Source: Clostridiales bacterium UBA1701 (GTDB lineage: Bacteria; Bacillota; Clostridia; Oscillospirales; Oscillospiraceae). Taken from it: a DNA stretch of 5,690 nucleotides. The position numbers were made by a program, and so were the translations under genes. The stretch covers positions 1 to 5,690 of the forward strand of contig DCJL01000008.1 in the NCBI GenBank assembly GCA_002320035.1. Direction: 5' to 3'. Positions 1 through 5,541 of this stretch are shown here, in pieces. The notes beneath the pieces are model-generated. The model made no database searches. It was not told where the DNA came from and was given only the letters and a program-made list of their open reading frames with translations. Numbering within the stretch: the first letter of the stretch is position 1; the number at the start of each line of letters is the position of its first letter.

Positions 1-22
1 CCGCGGCTCAGTTGCTTTTCGC

Positions 23-30
23 TTTGCAAA
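23..30. promoter_or_regulatory. TTTGCAAA palindrome upstream of a -35 box
   Basis: A perfect 8-bp palindrome sits 6 bp upstream of the TTGACA at 37-42. The same 8-mer occurs at 3889-3896, 2 bp upstream of the TTGACA of the Ig-domain gene. It is a possible shared operator or activator site. No regulator can be assigned from the sequence. Confidence 0.25.
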
Positions 31-36
31 CGTTTT

Positions 37-64
37 TTGACAGTCTCAGCATAAAATATATTTT
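37..64 (+). promoter_or_regulatory. Candidate promoter of the HTH gene
   Basis: A perfect TTGACA lies at 37-42. The best -10 at usual spacing is TATTTT at 59-64 (16-bp spacer), which is weak, and several other AT-rich hexamers nearby could serve. If used, transcription would start near 71 and give a leader of about 115 bases that holds the inverted repeat at 103-183. The -35 is clear and the -10 is uncertain. Confidence 0.35.
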
Positions 65-102
65 TTTATAGATTTCATAATTTTCTTCTGTGTTAATTTC
101 AA

Positions 103-183
103 TCGCCCCCTTCATCTTTAGAAGTATGTTATCAGATTAAATGTGTAAAATCAATAACATATTTCATCTTTAGAAGGGGGCGA
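103..183 (+). promoter_or_regulatory. Interrupted hairpin that sequesters the HTH gene RBS
   Basis: TCGCCCCCTTC (103-113) is the exact reverse complement of GAAGGGGGCGA (173-183), an 11-bp GC-rich outer stem. Inside it, TATGTTAT (125-132) pairs with ATAACATA (154-161), and GATT (135-138) with AATC (149-152), leaving a 10-base apical loop at 139-148. Two 11-base strands (114-124 and 162-172) form a symmetric internal loop. The 3' outer arm is the Shine-Dalgarno region of the TTG start at 188, so the folded RNA would hide the RBS. A short competing hairpin, CTTC (110-113) with GAAG (121-124), could open the outer stem. The pairing is read directly from the sequence; the regulatory role is inference. 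It could instead be a DNA-level operator. Confidence 0.55.
111..176 (+). repeat. Two 14-bp direct repeats, TTCATCTTTAGAAG
   Basis: The same 14 bases occur at 111-124 and 163-176, 52 bp start to start, in the HTH gene leader. Each copy overlaps one arm of the outer stem of the 103-183 inverted repeat and supplies most of the internal loop. They could be paired protein-binding sites, possibly for the HTH protein itself, or traces of a local duplication. Confidence 0.6.
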
Positions 184-187
184 GCCT

Positions 188-424
188 TTGAAAATATATT
201 GGAACGGGGATTCCAAGAATATAATCGGCAATAAGGTTCGCATGCTCAGAATCAGGAACGGCCTGACACAGGAAGCCCTTGCAGCAAAGCTTCAGTTGAA
301 TGGGTTTAATTTCTCTGCTCTGACAATATTGCGCATTGAAAACGGAACCCGCTTTGTCCCGGATTATGAGGTCAAAGCATTATCTGAAATCTTCAATGTT
401 TGTTATGAGGAATTATTGGACTGA
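188..424 (+). CDS. Small XRE-family helix-turn-helix DNA-binding protein
   Basis: This is a 78-residue protein that is almost entirely one XRE/Cro-type HTH domain and is expected to bind DNA as a dimer in the cytoplasm. The five-helix fold runs from about residue 14 to 77. LTQEALAAKL (26-35) is the first helix of the HTH, the recognition helix spans roughly 42-51 and ends in the family hallmark RIENG (49-53), and EVKALSEIFNV (61-71) is the packing helix before the usual C-terminal EELLD. The start is TTG. It is preferred because GAAGGGGG (173-180) sits 7 bases upstream, while the next in-frame ATG (241) would remove helix 1. There is no effector, protease or oligomerisation domain, so it resembles the stand-alone XRE regulators common in Clostridia. 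The gene and its leader are clearly more AT-rich than the rest of the window, which suggests separate origin. Targets are unknown; autoregulation through the leader repeats is possible. Confidence 0.85.
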   Translation: MKIYWNGDSKNIIGNKVRMLRIRNGLTQEALAAKLQLNGFNFSALTILRIENGTRFVPDYEVKALSEIFNVCYEELLD

Positions 425-472
425 TATCCACCCATAATTTCCGTTTCCACAGTCAGTGTTTCTCTGTCTCGC

Positions 473-497
473 GGGGCGGCAGTCTGCCTCCCGCCCC
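473..497. terminator. GC-rich hairpin between convergent genes, weak terminator candidate
   Basis: GGGGCGG (473-479) pairs exactly with CCGCCCC (491-497) across an 11-base loop. It lies in the 103-bp gap where the HTH gene (+) and spoIIR (-) converge, where a bidirectional terminator would be expected. Neither side has a proper T-run, so it is not a canonical intrinsic terminator. I see nothing else in 425-527. Confidence 0.25.
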
Positions 498-527
498 CTT
501 GTCCTGCGCCGGGCTTGCGAAAACGGC

Positions 528-1133
528 TTATTTTCCCTGAAGGGCGGCGCTCAGCTCCCCCCAGAGCTCCACGAGGCGAAAGCGCAGCTCATAGCCCTCG
601 CTCTCGGTGACGATGGCGAAGTCCTCCCGGCTCATGGCTTTTTCGGCCTGCTCCGCTCCGGCCGCGGAGAGGCAGAGGGGCGGGAACACCACGCACCACC
701 AGTTTTTGCCCTCTCCCTCGCCCAGCACCACCCGCAGGGACTCATAGCAGCCCGCGGGCAGGGTGAAGCCCTGGTATCTCCGGGTGGGATAGCGCTCCCG
801 GCTGAGGCTCACGGTAACGGAGCGGCCCTCGGAAACTTTCTCTGCCGCTCCGGCGATCTTCTCCAGCGAGGCGCCAATGATCTCCCTGGCCTCCTCCGCG
901 CTCTCCGCCCCCTGAAGCGCCGGGTCCAGATACCGAAGCACCTCATCCCGCACCCGGAGCTTCAGCTCCTGCTCCGCCTGCTCATCAGAAGCGGCGATAA
1001 CATGCAGCCGCACAAGATTGCCGCTTATAGAATTCTGCCGTCCCTGGGCCCAGGCCCCGGCGCAGAGAGAGAGGCTCAGAGCCAACAGCGCCGCCGTCTC
1101 CCAGATTTTAAGCTTTCCGCCGTGATTCTTCAT
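528..1133 (-). CDS. spoIIR: Stage II sporulation protein R (SpoIIR)
   Basis: SpoIIR is made in the forespore under sigma-F in Bacillus and secreted into the intermembrane space. There it activates the membrane protease SpoIIGA, which processes pro-sigma-E in the mother cell. The 201 residues begin with a basic start and a hydrophobic stretch (about 13-28) ending in AWA, a likely signal peptidase site near 29/30. The family core follows: NLVRLHVIAASD (39-50) and the helix with LKLRVRDEVL (58-67). Next comes YPTRRYQGFTLPAGCYESLR (115-134), then the WWCVVFPPLC block (145-154), and near the C-terminus YELRFRLVEL (181-190). It is slightly shorter than the roughly 220-residue Bacillus protein but looks complete. 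The start is ATG at 1133 with AGGCGG (1142-1147) 8 bases upstream. That RBS partly lies in the 3' arm of the hairpin at 1144-1175, so translation may depend on where the mRNA begins. The gene follows ispE on the same strand. Confidence 0.93.
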   Translation of the reverse strand: MKNHGGKLKIWETAALLALSLSLCAGAWAQGRQNSISGNLVRLHVIAASDEQAEQELKLRVRDEVLRYLDPALQGAESAEEAREIIGASLEKIAGAAEKVSEGRSVTVSLSRERYPTRRYQGFTLPAGCYESLRVVLGEGEGKNWWCVVFPPLCLSAAGAEQAEKAMSREDFAIVTESEGYELRFRLVELWGELSAALQGK

Positions 1134-1175
1134 AAAAAATACCGCCTATACTATGTATTCATCCATAGTATAGGC
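1134..1175 (-). promoter_or_regulatory. Hairpin with T-run overlapping the spoIIR RBS
   Basis: GCCTATACTATG (1144-1155) and CATAGTATAGGC (1164-1175) form a perfect 12-bp inverted repeat with an 8-base loop. Read on the minus strand, the second arm is followed by GGTATTTTTT and then the spoIIR ATG. It can therefore act as an intrinsic terminator or attenuator for transcripts from ispE. Four bases of the spoIIR Shine-Dalgarno AGGCGG are inside the stem, so mRNA that reads through would also have its RBS masked. On the plus strand a T-run also follows (1178-1182), but no plus-strand gene is there to terminate. Confidence 0.65.
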
Positions 1176-1193
1176 AGTTTTTCTTCTTTTCAA
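1166..1193 (-). promoter_or_regulatory. Possible spoIIR promoter overlapping the hairpin arm
   Basis: On the minus strand TATACT (1172-1167) lies 15 bp downstream of TTGAAA (1193-1188). This is sigma-A-like with a short spacer. The same stretch can be read as TGAAAA (1192-1187), 14 bp, TATACTA (1172-1166), which loosely resembles a forespore (sigma-F/G) promoter. The expected start near 1159 would be inside the hairpin loop, producing a transcript without the 5' arm and with a free RBS. The match to any forespore consensus is imperfect, so this is tentative. Confidence 0.3.
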
Positions 1194-2065
1194 ACAGCGC
1201 CGATGAAGCACTTCGGCTCCGCCACGCGGCAGAAGCGGTATTCCCCGCTCAGGCTGTCCCGGGCGGCAAGGGCGGCGGCCTTATCCCGGAACACCCCGAA
1301 AACCGCGGAGCCCGTCCCCGTCATAACGGAACCCAAGGCCCCATAGTCCAGCAGGCGGCTTTTTATCCCGGCCACGGTTCTCATGCGCCGGTCGTCCACA
1401 TCTTCAAAGACATTGTACATCCTCCGGCACAGCTCCCCCAGTTCGCCCCGCTCCAGCGCCTGAACGATCCCGGCGGTGTCCGGGTGGCGGCGGAGGGACA
1501 CGGCGTCCAGCTTTCGGAAAAGCTCCGGCGTGGAGATGGAAAACTCCGGCTTGCAGACAACAAAAAAACACGCCGGCAAGGGCGGCAGTTGGGACAGCAG
1601 CTCCCCCCGCCCTCTGGCCAGAGCCGTGCCGCCCCGGACACAGAAGGCCACATCCGAGCCCACACCGGCCGCCAGCTCCTCCAACTCCGGCCAGGACAGA
1701 GCAGAACCGTACAGCGCGTTCATCCCCCGCAGAACCGCCGCCGCGTCCGCCGAGCCCCCGGCCATGCCTGCGCCAACCGGGATATTCTTCCGCATGTCTA
1801 TCCTCACGCCCTGCCCGGTCTTTCCCATCGCCTCCAGATAGCTCATGGCGGCCCGGACGGTCAGGTTTCTCTCATCTCCCGGAATAAAATGCAGATTGGA
1901 AGAGGCCCTGACCCGGCCGCTGCTGTTGAGGCTGATGAGCAGCTCGTCGCAAAGGGAGACGGTCTGCATGACCATGACCATGTCATGGTAGCCGTCCTCC
2001 CGTTTCCCGGCCACGTCCAGGGATATATTCAGCTTTGCCCAGGCTTTTTCTCTGATCTCTGTCAT
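1190..2065 (-). CDS. ispE: 4-diphosphocytidyl-2-C-methyl-D-erythritol kinase (IspE)
   Basis: This cytoplasmic GHMP-family kinase uses ATP to phosphorylate the 2-hydroxyl of CDP-methylerythritol, the fourth step of the MEP route to isopentenyl diphosphate. Numbered from the chosen ATG, the 291 residues show AKLN (10-13), whose Lys11 is the usual substrate-contacting lysine, and DGYH (24-27). The glycine-rich ATP loop PVGAGMAGGSADAA is at 96-109, and GSDVAFCVRGG (136-146) contains the presumed catalytic Asp138. The C-terminal GHMP motif MTGTGSAVFGVF is near 249-260. Length is normal for IspE. The start is ATG at 2065 with AGAGG just upstream. The frame also opens at GTG 2077, which would overlap the GH13 stop and add four residues, but that codon has no good RBS of its own. 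The gene begins 8 bp after the GH13 stop, so it is almost certainly co-transcribed with GH13 and perhaps translationally coupled. spoIIR follows after 56 bp. Confidence 0.95.
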   Translation of the reverse strand: MTEIREKAWAKLNISLDVAGKREDGYHDMVMVMQTVSLCDELLISLNSSGRVRASSNLHFIPGDERNLTVRAAMSYLEAMGKTGQGVRIDMRKNIPVGAGMAGGSADAAAVLRGMNALYGSALSWPELEELAAGVGSDVAFCVRGGTALARGRGELLSQLPPLPACFFVVCKPEFSISTPELFRKLDAVSLRRHPDTAGIVQALERGELGELCRRMYNVFEDVDDRRMRTVAGIKSRLLDYGALGSVMTGTGSAVFGVFRDKAAALAARDSLSGEYRFCRVAEPKCFIGAV

Positions 2066-2073
2066 GTTTCCTC

Positions 2074-3753
2074 TCACTCAAACAGATACACTCTCAGCTC
2101 ATAGGGCCGGGTGGTGAAACCGTTTGAAATAATGTAGTTAAAATCGTAATTTGACAGCACGGCCGTGCCCTCGGAGAGCTCCGTGCCCTCCGGCGCCTCA
2201 AAGCGCACCTGCTCGGCGGTGAAGGAGCAGATTACCAGCAGGCGTTTTCCCTGATAGCTCCGCTCGTATACATAGAGCTTTCTGCTTTCCGGCATAAGCT
2301 CGCGGTATGTGCCGTAGATGGCAATGGGATGCTCTTTGCGGAATTTCAGCAGTTTCCGATAGAAGTTCAGCAGGGAGTCCTCATCCTTCTCCTGTTCTTC
2401 CACATTGATCTGCTTATAGTTGTCGTTCACAAAGAACCAGGGCACGCCGGTGCTGAAGCCCGCGTTTCTGCCCCCGGTCCACTGCATGGGCGTTCTGGCG
2501 CTGTCCCGGCTGGATTTCTGCACCAGCTCCAGGACCTTTTTCCTGGGCAGAAACCGGGAAGCGATCCGAGCGTTGTTTTTGGTCATCACATCCTGATACA
2601 TATTCACGCTGGGCAGGCAAAGGTTCAGCATGCCTATCTCCTGGCCCTGATACACAAAGGGCGTTCCGCGCTGGAGAATATACATAGCGGCCAGCATTTT
2701 TCCGCTCTCCCTGTGATAGCGCTCGCTGCCGTAGCGGCTGATGATACGGGGATGGTCATGGTTTTCGATATACAGGGCGTTCCAGGCCTTTCCCTCAAGT
2801 TTGGTCTGCCACTGGGTAAAGGCCTTTTTCATCTTGACCAGATTGAAAGGGCGCTGTACCATGTCGGTCAAAAAGCAGTCGGCCTCCATATGGGAAAAGC
2901 CGATCATTTCGTCCAGGACTTTGTCTGGCCCCTCGCTTATATAGCGCAGGGCGATCTCGGGCGTGGTCATCGGACTCTCGCCCACCGTAAAACAATCGTA
3001 ATAATCCAGCACATCCCTCTTGAATTCTTTGAGATAATCGTGTACTCTTGGGCGGTTGGAATAGTATTTCATGCCGTTGGCGGCGGGGAGCTTCGGATAT
3101 GCGTCCGGCAGGCCGGGAGCCTTGGAGATATAGGTTATCACGTCCTCCCGGAAGCCGTCCACCCCCATGTCCAGCCAGAAGCGCATGATCTCTTTTACTT
3201 CCCGGCGAACCTTCGGATTATCCATGTTTAAATCCGGTTGCTTTTTCGCGAACAAATGCAGATAATATTCGTCTAAGTTTCTGTCATACTCCCAGGCGCC
3301 GCCCTCGAATATGCTGGTCCAGTTATTGGGCGGAAGGCGCTTTTTGCCCACAACACGGCCCGGGCGCCAGAAATAATAGTCATGATAGGGATTATCCCGG
3401 CTTTTGCGGCTCTCCTTGAACCAGCGGTGCTCGTCGGAGCTGTGGTTCACCACAAGATCCATGAATACCCGCAGCTCCCGCTTGTGGGCCTCGTCCAGAA
3501 CCTGCCTGAAAACCTCCAGATTGCCATAGTCCGGGTGGATGTCCATATAATCGGAGATGTCATAGCCGAAGTCCGCGTTGGGTGAGGGATAGAGGGGCGA
3601 GAACCAGATCGCGTCCACATTCAGGCTCTTGATATAGTCCAGCTTCGACAGCACGCCCCAGAGATCGCCTATCCCATCCCCGTTCCCGTCGCAGAAGCTG
3701 CGGGGCCATATCTGGTACACCGCCATTTCCTTGTACCACTGTTTTCCAGCCAT
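2074..3753 (-). CDS. GH13 alpha-glucosidase (oligo-1,6-glucosidase-like)
   Basis: This is a 559-residue cytoplasmic retaining alpha-glucosidase with no signal peptide, predicted to release glucose from the non-reducing end of short alpha-glucans. The (beta/alpha)8 barrel starts at once. DGNGDGIGDL (22-31) is the calcium-loop motif, DLVVNH (99-104) is conserved region I, and GFREDVI (200-206) is region II with the nucleophile Asp204. TVGES (256-260) carries the acid/base Glu259, and ENHDHPR (330-336) the stabiliser Asp333. SRDSARTPMQW, typical of this group, and a C-terminal beta domain follow. Val205 after the nucleophile is, in family knowledge, associated with alpha-1,6 preference, where Thr or Ala favours alpha-1,4. 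Trehalose-6-phosphate hydrolase or dextran glucosidase remain possible, and no transporter or regulator is in view to decide. The ATG at 3753 has a tandem Shine-Dalgarno, GGGAGGCGGAGG. A good promoter lies just upstream. ispE follows after 8 bp. Confidence 0.9.
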   Translation of the reverse strand: MAGKQWYKEMAVYQIWPRSFCDGNGDGIGDLWGVLSKLDYIKSLNVDAIWFSPLYPSPNADFGYDISDYMDIHPDYGNLEVFRQVLDEAHKRELRVFMDLVVNHSSDEHRWFKESRKSRDNPYHDYYFWRPGRVVGKKRLPPNNWTSIFEGGAWEYDRNLDEYYLHLFAKKQPDLNMDNPKVRREVKEIMRFWLDMGVDGFREDVITYISKAPGLPDAYPKLPAANGMKYYSNRPRVHDYLKEFKRDVLDYYDCFTVGESPMTTPEIALRYISEGPDKVLDEMIGFSHMEADCFLTDMVQRPFNLVKMKKAFTQWQTKLEGKAWNALYIENHDHPRIISRYGSERYHRESGKMLAAMYILQRGTPFVYQGQEIGMLNLCLPSVNMYQDVMTKNNARIASRFLPRKKVLELVQKSSRDSARTPMQWTGGRNAGFSTGVPWFFVNDNYKQINVEEQEKDEDSLLNFYRKLLKFRKEHPIAIYGTYRELMPESRKLYVYERSYQGKRLLVICSFTAEQVRFEAPEGTELSEGTAVLSNYDFNYIISNGFTTRPYELRVYLFE

Positions 3754-3783
3754 TTTCCTCCGCCTCCCTCGTTTGTTTCATTT

Positions 3784-3812
3784 ATTGTATCACATGAATT
3801 TGTTTATCTCAA
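3784..3812 (-). promoter_or_regulatory. Promoter of the GH13-ispE transcript
   Basis: On the minus strand TTGAGA (3812-3807), a 17-bp spacer and TACAAT (3789-3784) form a near-consensus sigma-A promoter. The -10 is directly preceded by TGA, giving an extended -10. Transcription would start near 3777, about 24 bases before the GH13 ATG. It is the only convincing promoter seen for ispE as well. I saw no clear CcpA (cre) site. Confidence 0.75.
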
Positions 3813-3887
3813 CAGCAAGAACAGGATATTTTTTGTCTTTCTGTTTTGGGAAAAGTTTACCGACTTATTTCGACATAATTCCAAAAT

Positions 3888-3897
3888 ATTTGCAAAT
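3888..3897. promoter_or_regulatory. ATTTGCAAAT palindrome upstream of a -35 box
   Basis: A perfect 10-bp palindrome ends 1 bp before the TTGACA at 3899. Its core TTTGCAAA recurs at 23-30 next to the other TTGACA, and both copies are followed by a GTT just before or within the -35. It is a candidate operator or UP-type element in the 206-bp divergent intergenic region. Its role is unknown. Confidence 0.25.
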
Positions 3898-3898
3898 G

Positions 3899-3927
3899 TT
3901 GACAATTTGGTAAAAAAGTGCTATCAT
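3899..3927 (+). promoter_or_regulatory. Promoter of the Ig-domain surface protein
   Basis: A perfect TTGACA (3899-3904), a 17-bp spacer and TATCAT (3922-3927) form a strong sigma-A-type promoter. The start would be near 3934, giving a leader of about 26 bases with AAAGGA (3944-3949) as the RBS. It points away from the GH13 promoter, and the two -35 boxes are about 86 bp apart. Confidence 0.75.
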
Positions 3928-3959
3928 TAAAGTATGTATCTTGAAAGGATATGCTAACT

Positions 3960-5528
3960 ATGAAAAAGCGCCTTATATCAATGGCAGCCATGCTGCTGTT
4001 GATGCTCGCAATAATTCCCGCCGCCTTTGCGGACGTTACTTATCCCGCCCCGGGGGATATTCCCGTGGGCGGCACGCTGGACCATCTGGTCGCCATCGTG
4101 TCCGCAAGCAGCGCGCAGGCCACGGAAGGCACCCTGCCCCCCGGAATCCTTCTGGAAACCTCTTCGGGGAGCGACGGGCTGTATATCTATCTGCGCGGCA
4201 CCCCCAGCGCAGTGGGCTCCTATGACTGCGTCATCAATGTTGACGGCACCCGCACCATTATCTGCCCTGTGAATGTGATTCCCACTTCCCCCAGTGTTAC
4301 AGCCGGGCCCGGCGTCAAATGCCAGCCGGGGGGAGAGGCGGTTGTCAGCGTAACCGCCAGCACCACCGACGGAGGCAGTCTCAGCTATCAGTGGTACTCC
4401 AACCCCAATAACAACTCCAGCAGCGGTTCTCTCATTTCCGGGGCCACCTCCTCTTCCTATCAGGCCGGCACAGCCCTTGCGGGGACTACTTATTATTACT
4501 GTGTTGTAACCAATACCAACAAGGGTCAGAGCGTCTCTGTAACCTCCTCTGCCATTCCCGTCACCGTGGAGGCGCTTTCGGTCAGCTCCATCTCCGTCCA
4601 GACCATGCCCGCCAAGATTGAATACACCGTGGGGGACACGCTGGACAGCACCGGGCTTCTTATCTATGTGAACTACTCCAACGGCAGCAGCGATGTTCTC
4701 AGCCAGGGTTTTGACCTGTATCCCACCCGGCTGGGCCGCGCCGGGGCGCAGACCATCGAGGTCAGCTACGGCGGCAAGACCTGCACTTTCAGCGTCAATG
4801 TAGAGCAGGCAGAGGAAGAGATCCAGGGCATCGGCGTCCTGACCCTGCCGGACAAAACCGAATACGCCCCCGGAGAAACGCTGGATACCACAGGCCTGTC
4901 CATAAGAGTCTACACCAACAACGGCCACAGGGATGTTTACAGCGGCCTTGCGTGCAGCCCCACCAGCTTTGACAAGCCGGGCTCTCATACGATCACGGTC
5001 AGCTACGGCGGCAAGACCTGCACCTTTGCCGTCAGCGTCGTGAAAGAGGTTTCCGCCGTCAGCCTCGCCGTTTCCAAGCTGCCGGATAAAACCGTCTACA
5101 CCATCGGCGACACGCTGGATACTGCCGGCCTCACCCTTAAGCTTACCGACAGCTCCGGTAAAACCCAGAAGATAAGCTCCGAATTCCGCTGCACGCCCAC
5201 AAAACTTGAGACAGCGGGCAGGCAGGAGATCGTTGTCAGCTACGGCGAGCTTGAATGCCGCTTCTCCGTCACCGTTGAGGAAACGGAAGCGGAGGCCAGC
5301 CCCCAGGCCAGCGCGGAACCCCTGCCAGACCTGTCCCCCGCTCCGGAGGAAGAGAGCAGCCCCGCCCATAAAAGCAGCAACGGCAAGGTACTGGTTATAA
5401 TAATCATTATCGCCGCCGTTCTGGCTCTTTTAGGGCTTGGCGCATATGTATACATCATGAACCGGGAGGGCGCCGACAAGCTTGCCGACAAGTTGGAAGA
5501 GCTTATCAGCCGCTTCCGCAGGCATTGA
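3960..5528 (+). CDS. Secreted membrane-anchored protein with Ig-like and three Big_3 repeats
   Basis: Function unknown; the architecture is that of a cell-surface adhesion or scaffold protein. Numbered from ATG 3960 (522 residues), it has a signal peptide 1-24 (basic MKKR, hydrophobic core, AFA cleavage site). Next is a putative-Ig/He_PIG-like domain of about 27-107, with LPPG and RGTPSAVGSYDC, then an Ig-like domain of about 111-203 with SYQWY and TYYYCVV. Three Big_3-type repeats follow at about 207-281, 288-361 and 365-439, each with YxxGxTLDxxGL early and VSYGxxxC late. Then come a Pro/Glu/Ser/Ala-rich spacer (440-474), one membrane helix (477-499) and a short charged tail ending RFRRH. 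There is no LPXTG, so anchoring is by the helix. Repeats 2 and 3 each have a Cys pair, whereas repeat 1 lacks the first Cys. The start at 3960 is chosen because AAAGGA lies 10 bases upstream; the in-frame ATG at 3951 is only 1 base after it. The gene is monocistronic between its promoter and terminator. Confidence 0.85.
   Translation: MKKRLISMAAMLLLMLAIIPAAFADVTYPAPGDIPVGGTLDHLVAIVSASSAQATEGTLPPGILLETSSGSDGLYIYLRGTPSAVGSYDCVINVDGTRTIICPVNVIPTSPSVTAGPGVKCQPGGEAVVSVTASTTDGGSLSYQWYSNPNNNSSSGSLISGATSSSYQAGTALAGTTYYYCVVTNTNKGQSVSVTSSAIPVTVEALSVSSISVQTMPAKIEYTVGDTLDSTGLLIYVNYSNGSSDVLSQGFDLYPTRLGRAGAQTIEVSYGGKTCTFSVNVEQAEEEIQGIGVLTLPDKTEYAPGETLDTTGLSIRVYTNNGHRDVYSGLACSPTSFDKPGSHTITVSYGGKTCTFAVSVVKEVSAVSLAVSKLPDKTVYTIGDTLDTAGLTLKLTDSSGKTQKISSEFRCTPTKLETAGRQEIVVSYGELECRFSVTVEETEAEASPQASAEPLPDLSPAPEEESSPAHKSSNGKVLVIIIIIAAVLALLGLGAYVYIMNREGADKLADKLEELISRFRRH
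4578..5276 (+). repeat. Three tandem Big_3-type repeats within the surface protein gene
   Basis: Three units of about 225 bp lie at 4578-4802, 4821-5042 and 5052-5276. They encode related domains separated by short linkers. The first two share an identical 26-base stretch (4761-4786 and 4998-5023), of which the third keeps the first 13 bases (5235-5247). This points to internal duplication, with units 1 and 2 closer to each other at that site. Confidence 0.8.
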
Positions 5529-5541
5529 TTCCTTAAAGATT

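Noticed and set aside
111..176. Start of a CRISPR array from the 14-bp repeats
   Set aside because: There are only two copies, the repeat is short, one copy overlaps an RBS, and there are no cas genes.
1144..1182. Plus-strand terminator at the ispE-spoIIR gap
   Set aside because: The hairpin and T-run do fit on that strand, but no plus-strand gene precedes it, so the minus-strand role is favoured.
456..1346. Plus-strand open frame of 296 codons
   Set aside because: It is antisense to spoIIR and the ispE end, has low-complexity Arg/Ala/Pro-rich content and resembles no family. It exists because GC-rich genes leave few stops on the opposite strand.
2329..3231. Plus-strand open frame of 300 codons opposite GH13
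   Set aside because: It is antisense to the conserved catalytic part of the GH13 enzyme, with no recognisable domain or start signal.
3978..5369. Minus-strand open frame of 463 codons opposite the surface protein gene
   Set aside because: The Gly/Ala/Arg-rich composition and lack of RBS or promoter mark it as a shadow. The plus-strand frame has signal peptide, domains, membrane helix, promoter and terminator.
5376..5528. Sortase anchor at the C-terminus of the surface protein
   Set aside because: There is no LPXTG-like motif before the hydrophobic segment, and the tail after it is longer than a typical sorting-signal tail.
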